Assembly (NCBI RefSeq): GCF_963675165.1
Contig: NC_087384.1
Coordinates: forward strand, 4,767,182 to 4,831,181
DNA from: Halichondria panicea
Lineage: Eukaryota > Porifera > Demospongiae > Suberitida > Halichondriidae
Direction of reading: 5' to 3'
DNA length: 64,000 bases
Shown one piece after another: positions 1 to 12,826 of the stretch. The position numbers and the translations under genes were made by a program. Numbering within the stretch: position 1 is the stretch's first letter; each line of letters starts with the position of its first letter. A model generated the notes under the pieces. It saw nothing but the letters and a program-made list of their open reading frames with translations, made no database searches and was not told where the DNA came from.

Positions 1-3000
1 ACTCTGTCTGTGATGGACACCTGCTGCTGCACTTTGTCTCTCTTCTCCCCCTCCGTCTGACCAGACAACCAACTCACCACCCACGGGTAGAAATTGGCCG
101 TCACACCACTAAACCCGCTGCAAGGAGGTGATCAATGGGTCATACGTATGTAAAACACACAATCCTTAAAGAAGAGTGCAGAATGAATTAAGACAGGTAG
201 AAGTTTCACACTACAGTAGCTAATGCCCCCGTAAAAAAAACTAACAGCTAGCAATGAGGTCATTGTGTTGCTATTAAAGCAAACAATATGATTCAGCATG
301 ACACTATCAATTAATAGTGTGAGGAGACAATACTCCGTACAATACGAGTAGTGACTCACCCTCCTCCATTGTCTACACATGTACTGATAAACTGGGCCTT
401 GGCAGTGAAAAACCTGAGTGGAGAACAAATGTAATAAACTGCACACACATTGCTGGCCACGTAACAAATCTATATGCTTAAACTACAATGTAGTACTCAG
501 TACTTGAGAAAGTCGTACGTTCATGCAAAACGTTACTCAATGTGAGTACCTTGCATAAGAGCCATCCCATAAAATGATTAAGTAACTCTGGATTTTACGT
601 ACAGTACGTACTATTTTATACTCGAGTTTTTTCTTGCATGACAGTAAAAATAATCTGATAACCCACATAAACTAAACCTTTCCATCTTACATTAAAGTAT
701 CGATCAGTAACAAACCAGTTTTTGTTGGAGGGTTTATAATCACGTTATGTTGTCAAGGTTATAAGCGTGTAATAAAAGTCATACAGTGACAGTCCCTTCC
801 GTGTTAATTAAATGATCAGGGCATGATTTGGTAAGGGGTTGTCGTGATATAAAACACGTATATAATAGCATAATAATCCTTGTAATATACAGCCACAAGC
901 ACGAGGGCGAGTTGCTCTCATGCTATATCTATTACGTCTGAATGATTTTGGTAGAATGATGTGTTTTGAAAAGGATACACATGTGCATGTGGGAATAACT
1001 TCCACCAAGAGTCATTAACTTCCATACATTCCTTATTATAATAATAGTGGCTATACAATAATTATCAGAGCAGTATCAATGCAATAATGTGAGAAGTATT
1101 CGACAGAATGCCCGACCACTGATATACATACATGTACGTATAGCATCAGAGGGGTATGTACCGATTGAGTGTCAGAAAGAATTAATGTCCCTGACGGAAT
1201 ACTATCCCATGCCCAGCTAGAGAGTGGGCTATCAGATAAATTATAGACGTACAATGTACAGTATTAGGTTTCAGTGATTATTATGGAGCTAGTGACCCAC
1301 ACTAAATTTAGGATAAGGGGAAAAAACAATACACACAGTTAAAATGTGTGTCATATTGACTGGGAAAGAACCAATAGTACTACTGAATATGCTGATCAGA
1401 GGCTGCGGCTACAAATGTTTCATTTTCCTGAGAAGGCTACAATTCGACAGATTGAGGCCATTGTTCAAGAGAGGCATTTATTAAGCCCCAGCTAATTCAA
1501 CAACCTTTAGTTTGTCATCAAAAGTTATTTTCACCTGCACAAACTCGAACTCTACCATAAGAAAGTCTTTCATGTACATGTACATGTACCAGTATTGATA
1601 TGGTTGCCACGTGCAGAGACATAGCCACAAAGTTCACTGAGGCTACTATTTGAGAGCGGCTTCTATTGCACTAGCTGAAGATGGGCTGTAGGGAGGCTAC
1701 TATTTGAGTGTGACCTTCATACAAGAGCAGCCTCTGATCAAGCATATACGGTAGTTACTTTACATAAATGGTGTGTCACACAGGCTAACAATGTACACCC
1801 TATGTATAAGTGTTACTCACTTGAGTGGTGTGTTAGGCACAGACTGGGCAGCTCTGAGTTTCGAGAGCATAGTATCCACTTGGAGAGAGGTGTCTTTGTG
1901 GAACACAAACCTCCCAGTGCCTGCAACCCAGCGAATCATCTCCAGAGTAAGCCACCTGGAATAAACAATGACACAGTTCCATTGATACAGCATACCTACA
2001 TGTATGTATACATAACACTTTTGTGCACACACTAGTTTGAATTTGAAAAGTTAGGTCAGGTGATAAAAGTATGGGGTATAGACTCTAATGCACAAAACCC
2101 TTGCATGCTTCTAGAGCACCGCTTAAAAGAAGCCAGACAACAGGTGAGACACTACCTGTCAGCAAGCAGTTACTAGAGAAGGACTAGATTTACAAGAAGA
2201 GAAAGGGTTAGCTGTGAGAATGTAGAAGCGTTAAGACTCGGAAAAAGCCACCCACATAAGTTATACATAAAGAATAGCCGCTAATTTCATGGAACAAAAT
2301 TTCACGGTTTTCGCGGATTGACCTCTATCCTCGAAAATAATTTTGAGCAATCTATGAAATGTTTGCTCCTCAAAAATAAAACACTATACGGTATCCGTAT
2401 AACTACTGTAGTAGTGACATGCCTAAGAGGGATGAGTTTCGAAACAAACTAGCTGACACAAAGCTAACATTCTACAGGCTACAGCTTAGAGCTTACTTGA
2501 CGAGTGGCTCAAAATGACACATTGTAATTGTACATGCATGTACCTTGCTTGGGGTACTGGTGTCTCGTACAGTCCCAGTGGGAGGTCTCCAGTCACCTCC
2601 ATCAGCTTCTTGCAGTTTCCTAGCCACACTTCATCACTCTGTAAGGGTACACGCATGGGCAAATTAATAGCAAATGATTTTGACTAGAACCACAAGCAAT
2701 TTCTCATAAAACAATACCGACATCTGGAAAAAACTCTCACTGTCTACATGATCGACACTGTGTTTGCTGTTTAGAGCTACATGTGTACAATGGTAGATTT
2801 CACAATTCTTTCGTATATATATGTACTGTATTTACTTGATTAAACGCCCGGGTGTTTATTTCCTAGCAGCATCTGTAGAGGGGGCGTTTAAACGAGATGG
2901 GCGCTTATTCGAAAGGGGCGTTTATTGTTTTGTCTACTTCAAACTCTTGCTCATCAGCAGTTATTATGCTCTTTTTGGCTGCTACCACAGCTCTCAGCTT

Positions 3001-4154
3001 CAATCTTAAGTCGTAAGAGTGGTGTTTTTCCCTCTGTGTCCTCTCTGCCATCATAAATAGTATCTATTTATTCTATGCTGCCATTGTTTCAGCTGGTTCC
3101 ACGTGCTAATTCAGCTCCACCCATAGTGCCACGCCCCATACATGGGCGATTATTTAAGAGGGGCGTTTATTGATAGAGACAGCTTTTACCATGGGCGTTT
3201 AAACGAGATGGGCGTTTAATCAAGCAGGGCGTTTAATCAAGTAAATACAGTACATGTATACTAGTACACAAAGCTGACAAGCAATTTCTGTATTGTCTTT
3301 GAACCTAAAATGTACAGATTATCATGATACTCATAGTTGTGTTGTATTGATGCTGTACGTTCTGTACCTCATCCATTCGAGCAATCTGATTAGTGATTAT
3401 GACCACGACATCGACGAATTTCCCCATCTCATTCATCAGTCGAGCTTGTTCCTCCAGCCCACCCTCAAAGGTTGCCCCGGCCACCACAGGGACACGCCCA
3501 GCAGCCTTCTCAGCCACTCGCTTAGCTATTGCTACACGTTCTTCATTACTTAGCTGCAGGTGAGGTATAATTTTAATAAAATATGGGTAGTTACCATTAA
3601 TGCCCTACTTAAATCATGCAAGTGATTATTTAGTTTCTTGAAATTCTGAGACCATGGAGGCTAAAGAATTTTTAAATGTAACACACCCATAATTTTGATG
3701 CCTATTCGGTTTGTACCTCTCATGCACTCACTTGGAACATTTCACTGGAGAGACAGACGGAGAAGATACCACCGACTCCAGACCGTATGTACCACTCAGT
3801 CAGGACTGCACAGGGAGACAAAATATCATTTGGTGCATGCATGATATCCACTAGAATCTAAATAAAGTACTTGCAAGAATAATCAGCACTGCAAACATGA
3901 ACTTTTAAGAGGTCGCCGCGTTGCATACCTTAATTATAATACTCTCAATGCACATACTTTAATAGCTCAATACACAGTCGTGTCTTACTGTCCAAAGTGT
4001 CCCAATCTACAGACTTTTTTTCATCATCCAAGAAGGGGGTGATCATTGTGGGGTAGGCTCCACTCGGTAGCTGCTTGATACTCATGGCTCTGTATGCTAT
4101 TAGTGGAGCTCTGGCCGTGGGGAGAAGTCTTTTGCAGAGGAGAGGTAGCAGCAT
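1..4154 (-). CDS. DHDPS/NAL-family aldolase, 3' end outside window
   Basis: Class I (Schiff-base) aldolase family, related to dihydrodipicolinate synthase and N-acetylneuraminate lyase; the substrate is not predictable. Exons on the minus strand: 4154-3989, 3805-3732, 3553-3368, 2640-2544, 1955-1821, 117-1. All junctions are GT-AG and in frame, and the last exon runs off the left edge. The first 30 residues are Arg-rich and hydrophobic (LLCKRLLPTARAPL), like a mitochondrial presequence, with a second Met at AMSIKQLP. Then come AYPTMITPF (the family TPF motif), GRVPVVAGA, PLGLYETPVP (the conserved Tyr of the active site) and GRFVFHKDTS (the Schiff-base Lys). The final visible motif is GFSGVTANFYP. 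The usual TTGE segment is replaced by GIFSVCLSSEMF, so this is not an ordinary DapA, HOGA1 or NPL. It lies head to head with the adaptin gene. The fold is secure, the reaction is not. Confidence 0.85.
2821..3255. repeat. MITE with 29-bp perfect terminal inverted repeats
   Basis: Bases 2821-2849 and 3227-3255 are exact reverse complements (tgtactgtatttacttgatt...). The 435-bp interior carries repeated GGGCGTTTA motifs and no credible ORF. It is a non-autonomous DNA element inside the intron between aldolase exons 4 and 3. Confidence 0.8.
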
Positions 4155-4411
4155 GACTTTAGTGATTGGTAAAGATCGCTAAAAGGAGCAACGCCCTCTT
4201 TCTGGAGAGAGGGCGTGGCTGTTCAAAATTTCGGTTAATTAGAACATTTAGGTTCTTTGCAAAGATTTATAAAGCAAGGGTCTTCAAAACTGAGCTTTCT
4301 TTGGACTTGACTGTTTTTCTGTAGCTGGTAAGTAAAAACAAATCATGTGCGAGAGAACCTATGCTACTATTTCTGTCTGCAGTTGACGACACAGACATTT
4401 GAGCAGCCAGT
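4155..4411. promoter_or_regulatory. Divergent promoter, aldolase/beta-adaptin
   Basis: 257 bp separate the two start codons. On the plus side a 5' UTR exon appears to end at 4327 (agctg|gtaagt) and to resume at 4383 after a ctgcag acceptor, giving a 55-bp UTR intron. No TATA box is obvious. The shared promoter is inferred from geometry. Confidence 0.5.
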
Positions 4412-7400
4412 ATGACTGATGCCAAGTACTTCACTACCACCAAGAAGGGTACTACCTCTAAGACTCACTATACTCATAATTAGCCCCACTGATCATTAGG
4501 CTAGAAATCATTAAAAGATTTTTACACAACCAGGTCACAATAGTCTCCCTATTGATCTGAGAAATATTATTAAGGGTTGTGACGTACGTACGTACAGATT
4601 AGCCTCGATTCCAGGCAAACGGCCTAGTATGCATATGTGTCTCAATACCAAAATTTGTAGTGTATTTGTCCGTATTCTTATTCTACATTTAGATTTGTAA
4701 TCGGTCTAGTGAGGGTACCAGCCTCTTTAGGCCAGAGATTGTTTTTCATAAACCACTTCCCAGGCGGTCATTATTATCCGTTTCACTCATAATGATGTCA
4801 TTATACAAAAATAGTGCTAAATCTATTTACCTAGCTGCTACGCACTTGTTTTATGCTTTCTCTGATGTTGAGATCCACCATTTATATGGTGATCAGAGGA
4901 ACTAGGTCATCAATAAACGTGGAGAGCCAATTGTCCCACACTACAGTCTGCAGAAATGCACTTAGAAATAATTGACCTTAGGTACATGACGATGTTGTTT
5001 TTTTATATTTCGTGTACTAGATTACCTCTTTCTTTATAACTAACCACCACCCTGTTGCATGCTCAAGTTCTACAGAGAGTTTTACTTTACTATTGAGTAC
5101 ACACGTGTACAAATAGTGAATACTGGTTCCTCTTTTCGGGGATTGGAATCGAGGCTATCTACAGGTGTACAATGTAGATAGCATATCTAATGCTAGACGA
5201 GATACGAGATAATTTACCAAGGCTTATATTAAACAGAAATGTTTCCGCTGATTATGGCTTGCAATAAATCTGAAGCGTCGCTAACTCCTTTAAAACTTCA
5301 GAATATTGTCACGTACCGTATAGCGCAACATTTTCGAGGCACTTATATTTCGTGGAATGGCCTCTAAAAGCATCGTTGCACAATGTTCGTGGATTGACTG
5401 CTTACCGGAAGCCACGCCTTTAATCTTTGCACGTTATAGCAGATAATTCTAAAAATTTTGTGGACTTATTGCTGACCCACGAAATCAGCAAAAATTAAGC
5501 CCCTCAAAAATTTTGCGCTATACGGTATACTATTAATATTTGTTATTTCAGGTGAGCTCGCTGAGATGAAGGCAGACCTTCAGAGTGACAAGAAAGAGAA
5601 GAAAAAAGAGGCAGTCAAGAAGATCATTGCCAGTATGACTGTTGGCAAAGATGTCAGGTGAGCTGCCACTGTCAATTTGTGGTGTATGTTTACATGAGGG
5701 GAACATTTATAGTACACACGTATGTACATGCATGTAGTTTGTTTTGTTAACTACATGTATTAGGCATGCGGCAGATTTTGTGTTTGGTCTGAAAAAGAGC
5801 GTGTTGTTTTCATTATGTACCACATGTACACTGCACATGTGGCATGCAGTGATGTCTAGTGTAACTCTATAGGCTCTCAATTCCACTCTGATTATCCATT
5901 ACGCCCACCACAGGTCATGTGAGGCCTTATATTCATCACACTAAGAGTTTATGAATGTCCCTACCCACAAACACACACACACACAGTTCTCTATTCGCCG
6001 ACGTAGTCAACTGCATGCAAACGGATAACCTCGAGTTGAAGAAACTGGTGTACCTATACCTGATGAACTATGCCAAGACTCAACCAGACCTTGCCATTCT
6101 GGCTGTGAACACCTTCTCCAAGGACTGCGAGGACCCGAACCCTCTCATTAGGGCTCTGGCTGTGCGAACCATGGGCTGCATTAGGGTGGACAAAATCACC
6201 GAGTATCTCTGTGAGCCCCTCAGGAAATGTCTCAAGGTGAAGCTACATGTAGTAGGTGGTTAGCTAGCTGTACATGTATGGAACTGGATGGTGGGAATAC
6301 ACGTGCATGTACTAATTAGTATCTATGTACGGTTGCTGTGCTTCTTGCCCACAATAATGTGACAAACCTCAAGATTTCCCCCTCAAACTGTACAGTTTCA
6401 CCTTACTGTGTACATGTAATCTGTGTATAGACTACCTTATGCAATTATTATACCATTCAATTTTGTATCAGAAGGCCAGTATGATTACATGTGATTACTT
6501 CTTCCATGCCACAGGATGATGACCCCTATGTGCGTAAGACTGCAGCTGTGTGTGTGGCCAAGTTGCACGACATCAACAACCAGCTGGTGGAGGACCAAGG
6601 CTTTCTAGACCTGCTCAAGGACCTCCTATCAGACTCCACCCCCATGGTTGTTGCCAATGCCGTCGCTGCCCTTGCTGAGATTGGGGAGGTCTCCCCCACT
6701 GGTGAGTGCCTAGTGTTTGTACTGTTCCATCGCACAAACGTTACATTGTGTTAGTGTGAGTAAGGTAGTAGTGTTTAGTTGACAGCAAACTGATTTGTTA
6801 TTCTGTCATTCTTGTGTTTATATAACGCTATAAATGCATAACTTGTACGTTAGTATAATGTACGTTTACAGGACATTCTACATACTTTCTACTGGACGTA
6901 TACATAGCTCTATTTCTTTAATACATGTATACTTTGTACCCTTATTTGCTACAAAATGTACATGTGCTACTACTACAAACTCACCTCCTCCAGCTGCTGC
7001 CCTGACTGACCTGGACATGCCCACCATCAACAAGCTGCTCACTGCCCTCAATGAGTGCACAGAGTGGGGCCAAGTGTTCATCCTCGACTCTCTCTCTAAC
7101 TACTCACCAGAGAGTGAGCAGGAGGCCCAAAACGTTTGTGAACGTGTCACACCTCGCCTCTCACACGCCAATGCAGCTGTTGTCCTCTCTGCTGTTAAGG
7201 TACATGTACATATAGCCACTGTGAATGCATACTGATAGTAATGTGATTTAGTACTTGAGCTCAAGACTGTAGAAAGAGAACCATCTCATTCATAATTATA
7301 AGAGTGGCTCGATGTCTGTATTTGAGGTCTAACGTGTGCCATGCCATGCAGGTGCTCATGAGGTTCATGGAGGTTCTCTCTTCTGATTCCTCTTACTTCA

Positions 7401-10400
7401 CCCAATTGACTAAGAAGCTGGCTCCCCCACTTGTGACACTGCTCTCTGCTGAACCTGAAATCCAATTTGTTGCTCTCAGGAACATCAATTTGATTGTCCA
7501 AAAGAGGTAACAAAACTTGAAAAAATTATAACACAATGTGTAAAAAAAATTAACTGTGGAGAATCCGGGTATCGATCCCGGTACCTCTCGCATGCTAAGC
7601 GAGCGCTCTACCATTTGAGCTAATCCCCCAGTCATGTCTAAATGATTGCATTCACTGCATTTATCTTGTGCTACTCACTGCAGACCTGACATTCTGAAGG
7701 AGGACATCAAGGTTTTCTTTGTCAAGTACAATGACCCTATCTACGTGAAACTGGAGAAGTTGGACATCATGATTCGCCTAGCCACTCCTGCAAACATTGG
7801 CAATGTTTTGGCAGAGCTGAAAGAGTGAGTAGTACTATAATCGTAGTGTATCATGCAGCAGTATAGTTGTACAAGGTGATACTAGAGTGGATTGTGCCAT
7901 TTAGGCCACTTTTTAAAATATTCTGTTGAGCTTGAGCAGTATATCCCTACTAGCTGTTGGTATACCTCATCATAAGAAAATATTTACATTTATACGACAC
8001 ACACTAGGTATGCGGCCGAGGTGGATGTGGACTTTGTGCGTAAATCAGTGCGTGCGATTGGTCGATGTGCCATCAAGGTGGAGTCAGCCTCTGAGCGTTG
8101 TGTCAGCACCCTGGTGGAACTTATCCAGACAAAGGTGGGCGAGTAAAACATACACGTCAGGTTACCTTCTTGAGAAGGAAAGTGAAGTAGTTTAGTGTCA
8201 TGTTGTAATCTGTGTTCTTTGTGTACTATTCAAGGTAGATATGTAGTACATCAGCCAGGTGCAAAAACATACATACAAGTGTATCACATGATGTACTATA
8301 CAATAGTAAAAGTTTAACTGCTTTGTGCATTAACATGGGGGGTGATATCTACACTGTTCTTTTCCGTTGATACTCTTTTCTGTGAGTAGGTGACATATGT
8401 GGTTCAAGAAGCTGTGGTGGTGATAAAGGATATCTTCAGAAAGTATCCCAACAAGTATGAGAGCATCATCTCCACACTCTGTGAGAATCTGGACTCCCTC
8501 GATGAACCAGAGGCCAGGTTAGAGTTATAATTAATATAAATTATCATCATTCTGTATACTGTGCTTCTTTGTAAAAGACAAGACAATGTTTTGAATGTAC
8601 ATGGCCATTGTGTTGTGCCTTGAAATTAAACCTGTTTGGTTTACGTCCTTGGGGGTATACATGTACACGTACGTGTATGTCGTTTCAATTCTATCAGTCT
8701 ACACAAAATTAATGGAGTGTCTGTACATTACTGATGTGTGTACATGTTTGTACAGCTTCTGCTTTTGACTGTGTTATTGCTTTCTGCACAGAGCCTCCAT
8801 GATCTGGATCCTGGGTGAGTACTGCGACCGTATTGACAATGTCGATGAACTACTCAGCTCCTTCGTGGAGAACTTCCACGACGAGAACGCACAAGTCCAA
8901 CTGCAACTCCTCACTTCAACCGTCAAGCTCTTCCTCAAACGACCAGCTGACACCCAGGAGCTGGTACAGAGCGTGCTCAGCCTGGCCACGCAGGACAGTG
9001 ACAACCCTGACCTGCGAGACAGGGGCTACATCTACTGGAGACTGCTCTCCACTGATCCGGCAGCCGCTAAAGACGTGGTGCTGGCTGAGAAACCGACCAT
9101 CTCTGAGGAAACTGACCTTCTCGAGCCTGGCCTGTTGGACGAGCTCATCTGCCATATATCGACCCTTGCTTCAGTGTATCATAAGCCGCCATCTGCGTTT
9201 GTGGAGGGCAAGGTGCCTGTCAAGAGAATGACCCTCCAACCAAGAGCTGAGCCGTAAGTTGGTTATGTGTAACTGTTGCAAGTTGATGTTTGTAGTATTT
9301 TCATGTACGCATATTGGTACAGTACACATGCTTTTCAATCTTACTGTGTTTCTTACTGTGTTGTATATCTTCGCCCTCATGTACAGTGTATACATGTACA
9401 GTGTTAAATGTATATACTAGTTGCTGTACTACTGAGTTGTTAATGCACCTCTTCTTACATGTACCTCACCCTTTCCTCCAGTTCGTCTTCCCAGTCTACT
9501 GAGGAGCAAGCTCCTGCTGCGATACAGCCGACGGTGATCCAGGCCGATCAGGGAGGGGACAATCTGCTCATAGGAGACCTTCTCTCTCTGGACATTGGCT
9601 CCAATCCAGCAGCTCCTGTTGACCTAGGTGAGTATTTATTACTGGCTTTAGTGGCAGTGTACGATGGTTTGTAGTGGTAGTGTACGGGGGTTTGTAGTGG
9701 CGAGGTGGTTTGAAGTACGTACAATGCATGTAATTACAATTTTGAAAACTGTGCCACGCCCAATTTCATGGTGCATAATTGCGTGTGCAAACATTGTACA
9801 TATACACGTAGATCTCTATCTGTCGATGTATAGTACCGTATTACTAGAATGTTTTGCGAGCATCAAACATTTGCGAATTTTGCGAGGGTTGATCAATTTG
9901 CAACAATAAAATCCACAAAACCTAATTAAGTAAATCCTTGCCAGAACGGAATAGTTAGATCGCAAAGGGTCAAATTTTCTGCTGATTTGGCTCATTCGCA
10001 AAGGTTTTTCACCAGCAAAATATTCTAGTAATATTTACGGTACTGATCTTCATGTTTTCAGGTGGAGGAAGTCTTGCTGATCTTCTAAGTTCTGACCTGT
10101 CTGGACTACAGGTGGGTTCAGTACCTACCCGTACAACTGTACACATACATGTACTGTTAGTGTAGTAATATAAACCACAAATATCACGGATTTTCTATCT
10201 CCCAGTTTGATCCAATGGCGTCCACTGGCCTTGGTTTCCAGCCTCCTATGAGTATGGCTGCGCCTGTATCTAGTGGTGGGGGGCTGGACTTCCTGGGAGG
10301 TCTGGGAGGATTTGGAGGAATGGGAGGAATGGGTGTCGGCAGTAGCAGCGGACCCACATTCTACACCCCACCTAAAGAGGTAAGCTGAGTGTTGATACTA

Positions 10401-12574
10401 GCTGAGGCACGTACACTGTACAGTAGAACAAATTGAGGTGGAGCACTCCATTAAAAGAGCTGCATTTTATAGTCCTTGGAGACGTGTGTGTTGATGTGAA
10501 ATTCTATGGGAGCCTAACATCCCAAAGACAATTAACAGATGCGCTACATTGTATATACGTTACAGTAGCATCTGTTGTCTTTAATTTTCTATAGAAATAA
10601 ACATAGCCGTTTCTCTAGAACCATTTTAACTGTTCTGAAATGGGTACTATAAACATATCCATCTGTCTGTTACATGTGTGTAGAAAAAGAATGAAACTGT
10701 ACATGTACATAATTGAAATTACTCAACTGTCTTCTCCAGGTGTGGATTAATGCTCAGACTGGCAAGGGCATGGAAATCAGTGGGACATTCCGTCGTGCTG
10801 CTGGTCAGATATTTGCCGACATGACATTCACCAACAGGGCCCTCATGCCAATGGGAGACTTTGCCATCCAGTTTAACAAGAACAGGTAAGTGAGTTATAT
10901 GGCAGTCCAGAGTCCAGTAACTCTATCGGGCCATTACTGAAACAACTTTTTTTCAAGGGAGCCCTTCCTCTTACGTGCATGTACAGTATTTAGCTTTTTT
11001 GTTGTTTGTGTGTGTGTACGTATAGTGCAGATTATGTAGTATGTATATGCATGTACATTGTATATCACACGTATATGCTATATATCACAGGTATGTGATA
11101 TGTAGCACAGGTGGATTGCAAATTTGCAATACACCTGTGCTACATACAAGACATTTATGTCTTGTATGTAGCTGTGGCCCAGTACAGGAGAAACGTTTTA
11201 GGGAATATCCTTCCAATTAAAGTTTTTAAATTTTCGGCATTTCTATAGATGCCTAATTCCTGATAGGCAGGCTGAACATTTAGTCAACCAGTCGTTTCTT
11301 TTTTAGCCTTGCCTTACCTGTTTCTAAAAGATTCTTATATACTGAATGTACATGTACATGTACTCATTCTCTGCAGTTTTGGGCTGATAAACGGTGCTCC
11401 GTTGGTAGTCCAGACTCCATTGCTGCCCAACCAGCCTGCCAACACCAGTCTACTTATCAACCCTGGAGGAGGGGTCCAGAGAATGAACCCACTCACTCTG
11501 CTACAAGTGGCCATCAAGAATAACATTGGAGTGCACTATTTGGCCATTACTATGAATATGAACGTGCTCCTTCAGGAAGATGGGAAAATGGGTGAGTGAT
11601 CAATACTGTAGAACCCCCCTTGGTCCAGAGCCACGCCTAATTCTGTACGTAGTCCACCCACCCACTTAACTGATATACAGCTCCACAAATATACATGTAG
11701 GGCCCGTGATCATCTGTGCATACATGTATGTACACGTATATACATGTATATGAGAAATTACCAATGGTACTGGTCAATTACAATGTAGTCCATGTTGTAG
11801 AGAAAAAATTTATTGAGGTTCCAACTGTTATAATTGTGTAGATTCGTGTACATGTAGGAAGAAGGGGTATAATTGTACAAAGCACTTGACAATTGTGTGT
11901 TGTACATGTAGGTGATTCTGTCAAGTTCAAGCTATTGCCTTGTCTTGCATTCATTGATTAACCTTTAAAATGTCTACACAACGTACATGTACATACAGTT
12001 TACGTACATGTATTCGATAATGCACCTGTACTACTTCAAGTTATTCATTTTGTTGTCCTTTCCCAGAGAAAATGGAGTTCCTTGCCACCTGGAAGAACAT
12101 TCCAGCTCAGAACGAGTACCAATCCACCATCAACGTCTCTGCCAGCCCTGATGAGGTGGAGAAGAAACTAGAGGCTAACAATATCTTTAAGATAGCCAAT
12201 CGCGCTGTTGGTGACCAACAGCTCCTCTACATGTCCGCTAGCTTCATCAACAACATCAAGGTGTTGGCTGAGCTCAAGATATCTCCTGAAAATAGCATTC
12301 AGGTGAGAGATAGATGATTGTATATATCCATGTTTTGTGTTTCCCAATAAACAGACTGTATACATTTTAGAATTATTATGTACTGTATGTTTATGAATAT
12401 TCCAGGCAATTAGGACGTAAATTGTATTAAAACTGAACCTACTGTAGAAGCTTATTGTAGTTTAATCACAATTATTATGTTGTGTCTCCCGATTTTCAGC
12501 TTTCCCTGAAGACGGTAGTTGCTGATGTTGTGCCCGGCTTCCAGAAGATCATCAGCGACATCCTTAGTCAATAG
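4412..12574 (+). CDS. AP1B1/AP2B1: AP-1/AP-2 complex beta-adaptin
   Basis: Large beta subunit of clathrin adaptor complexes, which selects cargo and recruits clathrin at the trans-Golgi or plasma membrane. Coding exons: 4412-4448, 5552-5657, 5987-6236, 6515-6701, 6994-7199, 7352-7506, 7684-7824, 8008-8134, 8390-8517, 8792-9253, 9482-9627, 10062-10111, 10206-10379, 10740-10885, 11377-11591, 12067-12302, 12500-12574. They sum to 2841 nt, or 946 residues, close to the 937-951 of vertebrate proteins. The N-terminus [13 protein letters not shown] and the HEAT-repeat trunk to about residue 590 are strongly conserved ([32 protein letters not shown]). The hinge holds a clathrin box, DLLSLDI, then Gly-rich sequence, and the C-terminal third is the appendage domain. 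The AP-1 and AP-2 forms cannot be told apart here; invertebrates often share one. A 5' UTR intron precedes the ATG. A tRNA gene lies antisense in intron 6. Confidence 0.97.
4600..5157. repeat. Inverted-repeat element, 14-bp TIRs
   Basis: tagcctcgattcca at 4600-4613 is exactly inverted at 5144-5157, bounding 558 bp of adaptin intron 1 with no ORF. Related edge sequence (gattagcctcgat.ccaggc) recurs near 51154 and the reverse near 63872, so this is probably a dispersed family. Confidence 0.6.
5314..5527. repeat. Short MITE with 15-bp TIRs (taccgtatagcgcaa)
   Basis: taccgtatagcgcaa at 5314-5328 is exactly inverted at 5513-5527. The interior is rich in ATTTTCG/CGAAAAT motifs. Similar degenerate copies occur around 2275-2395, 15610-15805, 40425-40573 and 58160-58384. 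Confidence 0.75.
7557..7629 (-). tRNA. trnA-AGC: tRNA-Ala(AGC)
   Basis: A complete 73-nt cloverleaf on the minus strand. The acceptor arms GGGGGAT and ATTCTCC pair and include G3-U70, the identity element for alanyl-tRNA synthetase. The D arm is TAGCTCAAATGGTAGAGCG with the A-box (pol III promoter). The anticodon loop is CTTAGCATG with anticodon AGC. The T arm GGGATCGATACCC holds the B-box, and the discriminator base is A. There is no intron and no encoded CCA. It lies inside beta-adaptin intron 6 on the opposite strand. Confidence 0.96.
9834..10042. repeat. MITE, TIR taccgta..ttactagaat
   Basis: The left end taccgtattactagaat and the right end attctagtaatatttacggta are near-perfect inverted repeats around a 209-bp element in adaptin intron 11. 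A second copy lies in opposite orientation at 54645-54842 and a fragment at about 35963-36045 (ccagaacg.aatagtt.. and tttggctcattcgcaaagg). Confidence 0.75.
11102..11171. other. Two adjoining hairpins in an intron
   Basis: gtagcacaggtggattgcaa pairs with ttgcaatacacctgtgctac (one mismatch), and ctacatacaagacat pairs with atgtcttgtatgtag. The two hairpins share the ctac segment. They lie in the beta-adaptin intron between exons 14 and 15. Confidence 0.7.
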
Positions 12575-12826
12575 TTAAGCTTGTGGACTATTAGACTGAA
12601 AGAAACAGTGTACGTACGGCTACTTAGTATGCGATTTTGTATAGGGTTAGAGTTCATTTTGGGTTATACCGCATAGGTGTGTATTACTTTTATTATGACT
12701 AACAATTTTCTTCATGCTAAAAAATGCTATATAGTGTACAGTACTATAGTGCACATAAAACGGTATAAACACAGAGATCAACAGAAATCAACACAAGGTT
12801 TGTTTTTTGCTAACACGCAATCAATG

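Noticed and set aside
7393-7635. 80-codon minus-strand ORF reading [21 protein letters not shown]
   Set aside because: It is the tRNA-Ala gene translated; the remainder is antisense adaptin exon.
8774-9155. Antisense ORFs across adaptin exon 10
   Set aside because: Shadows of a strongly conserved plus-strand exon; no splice or promoter signs.
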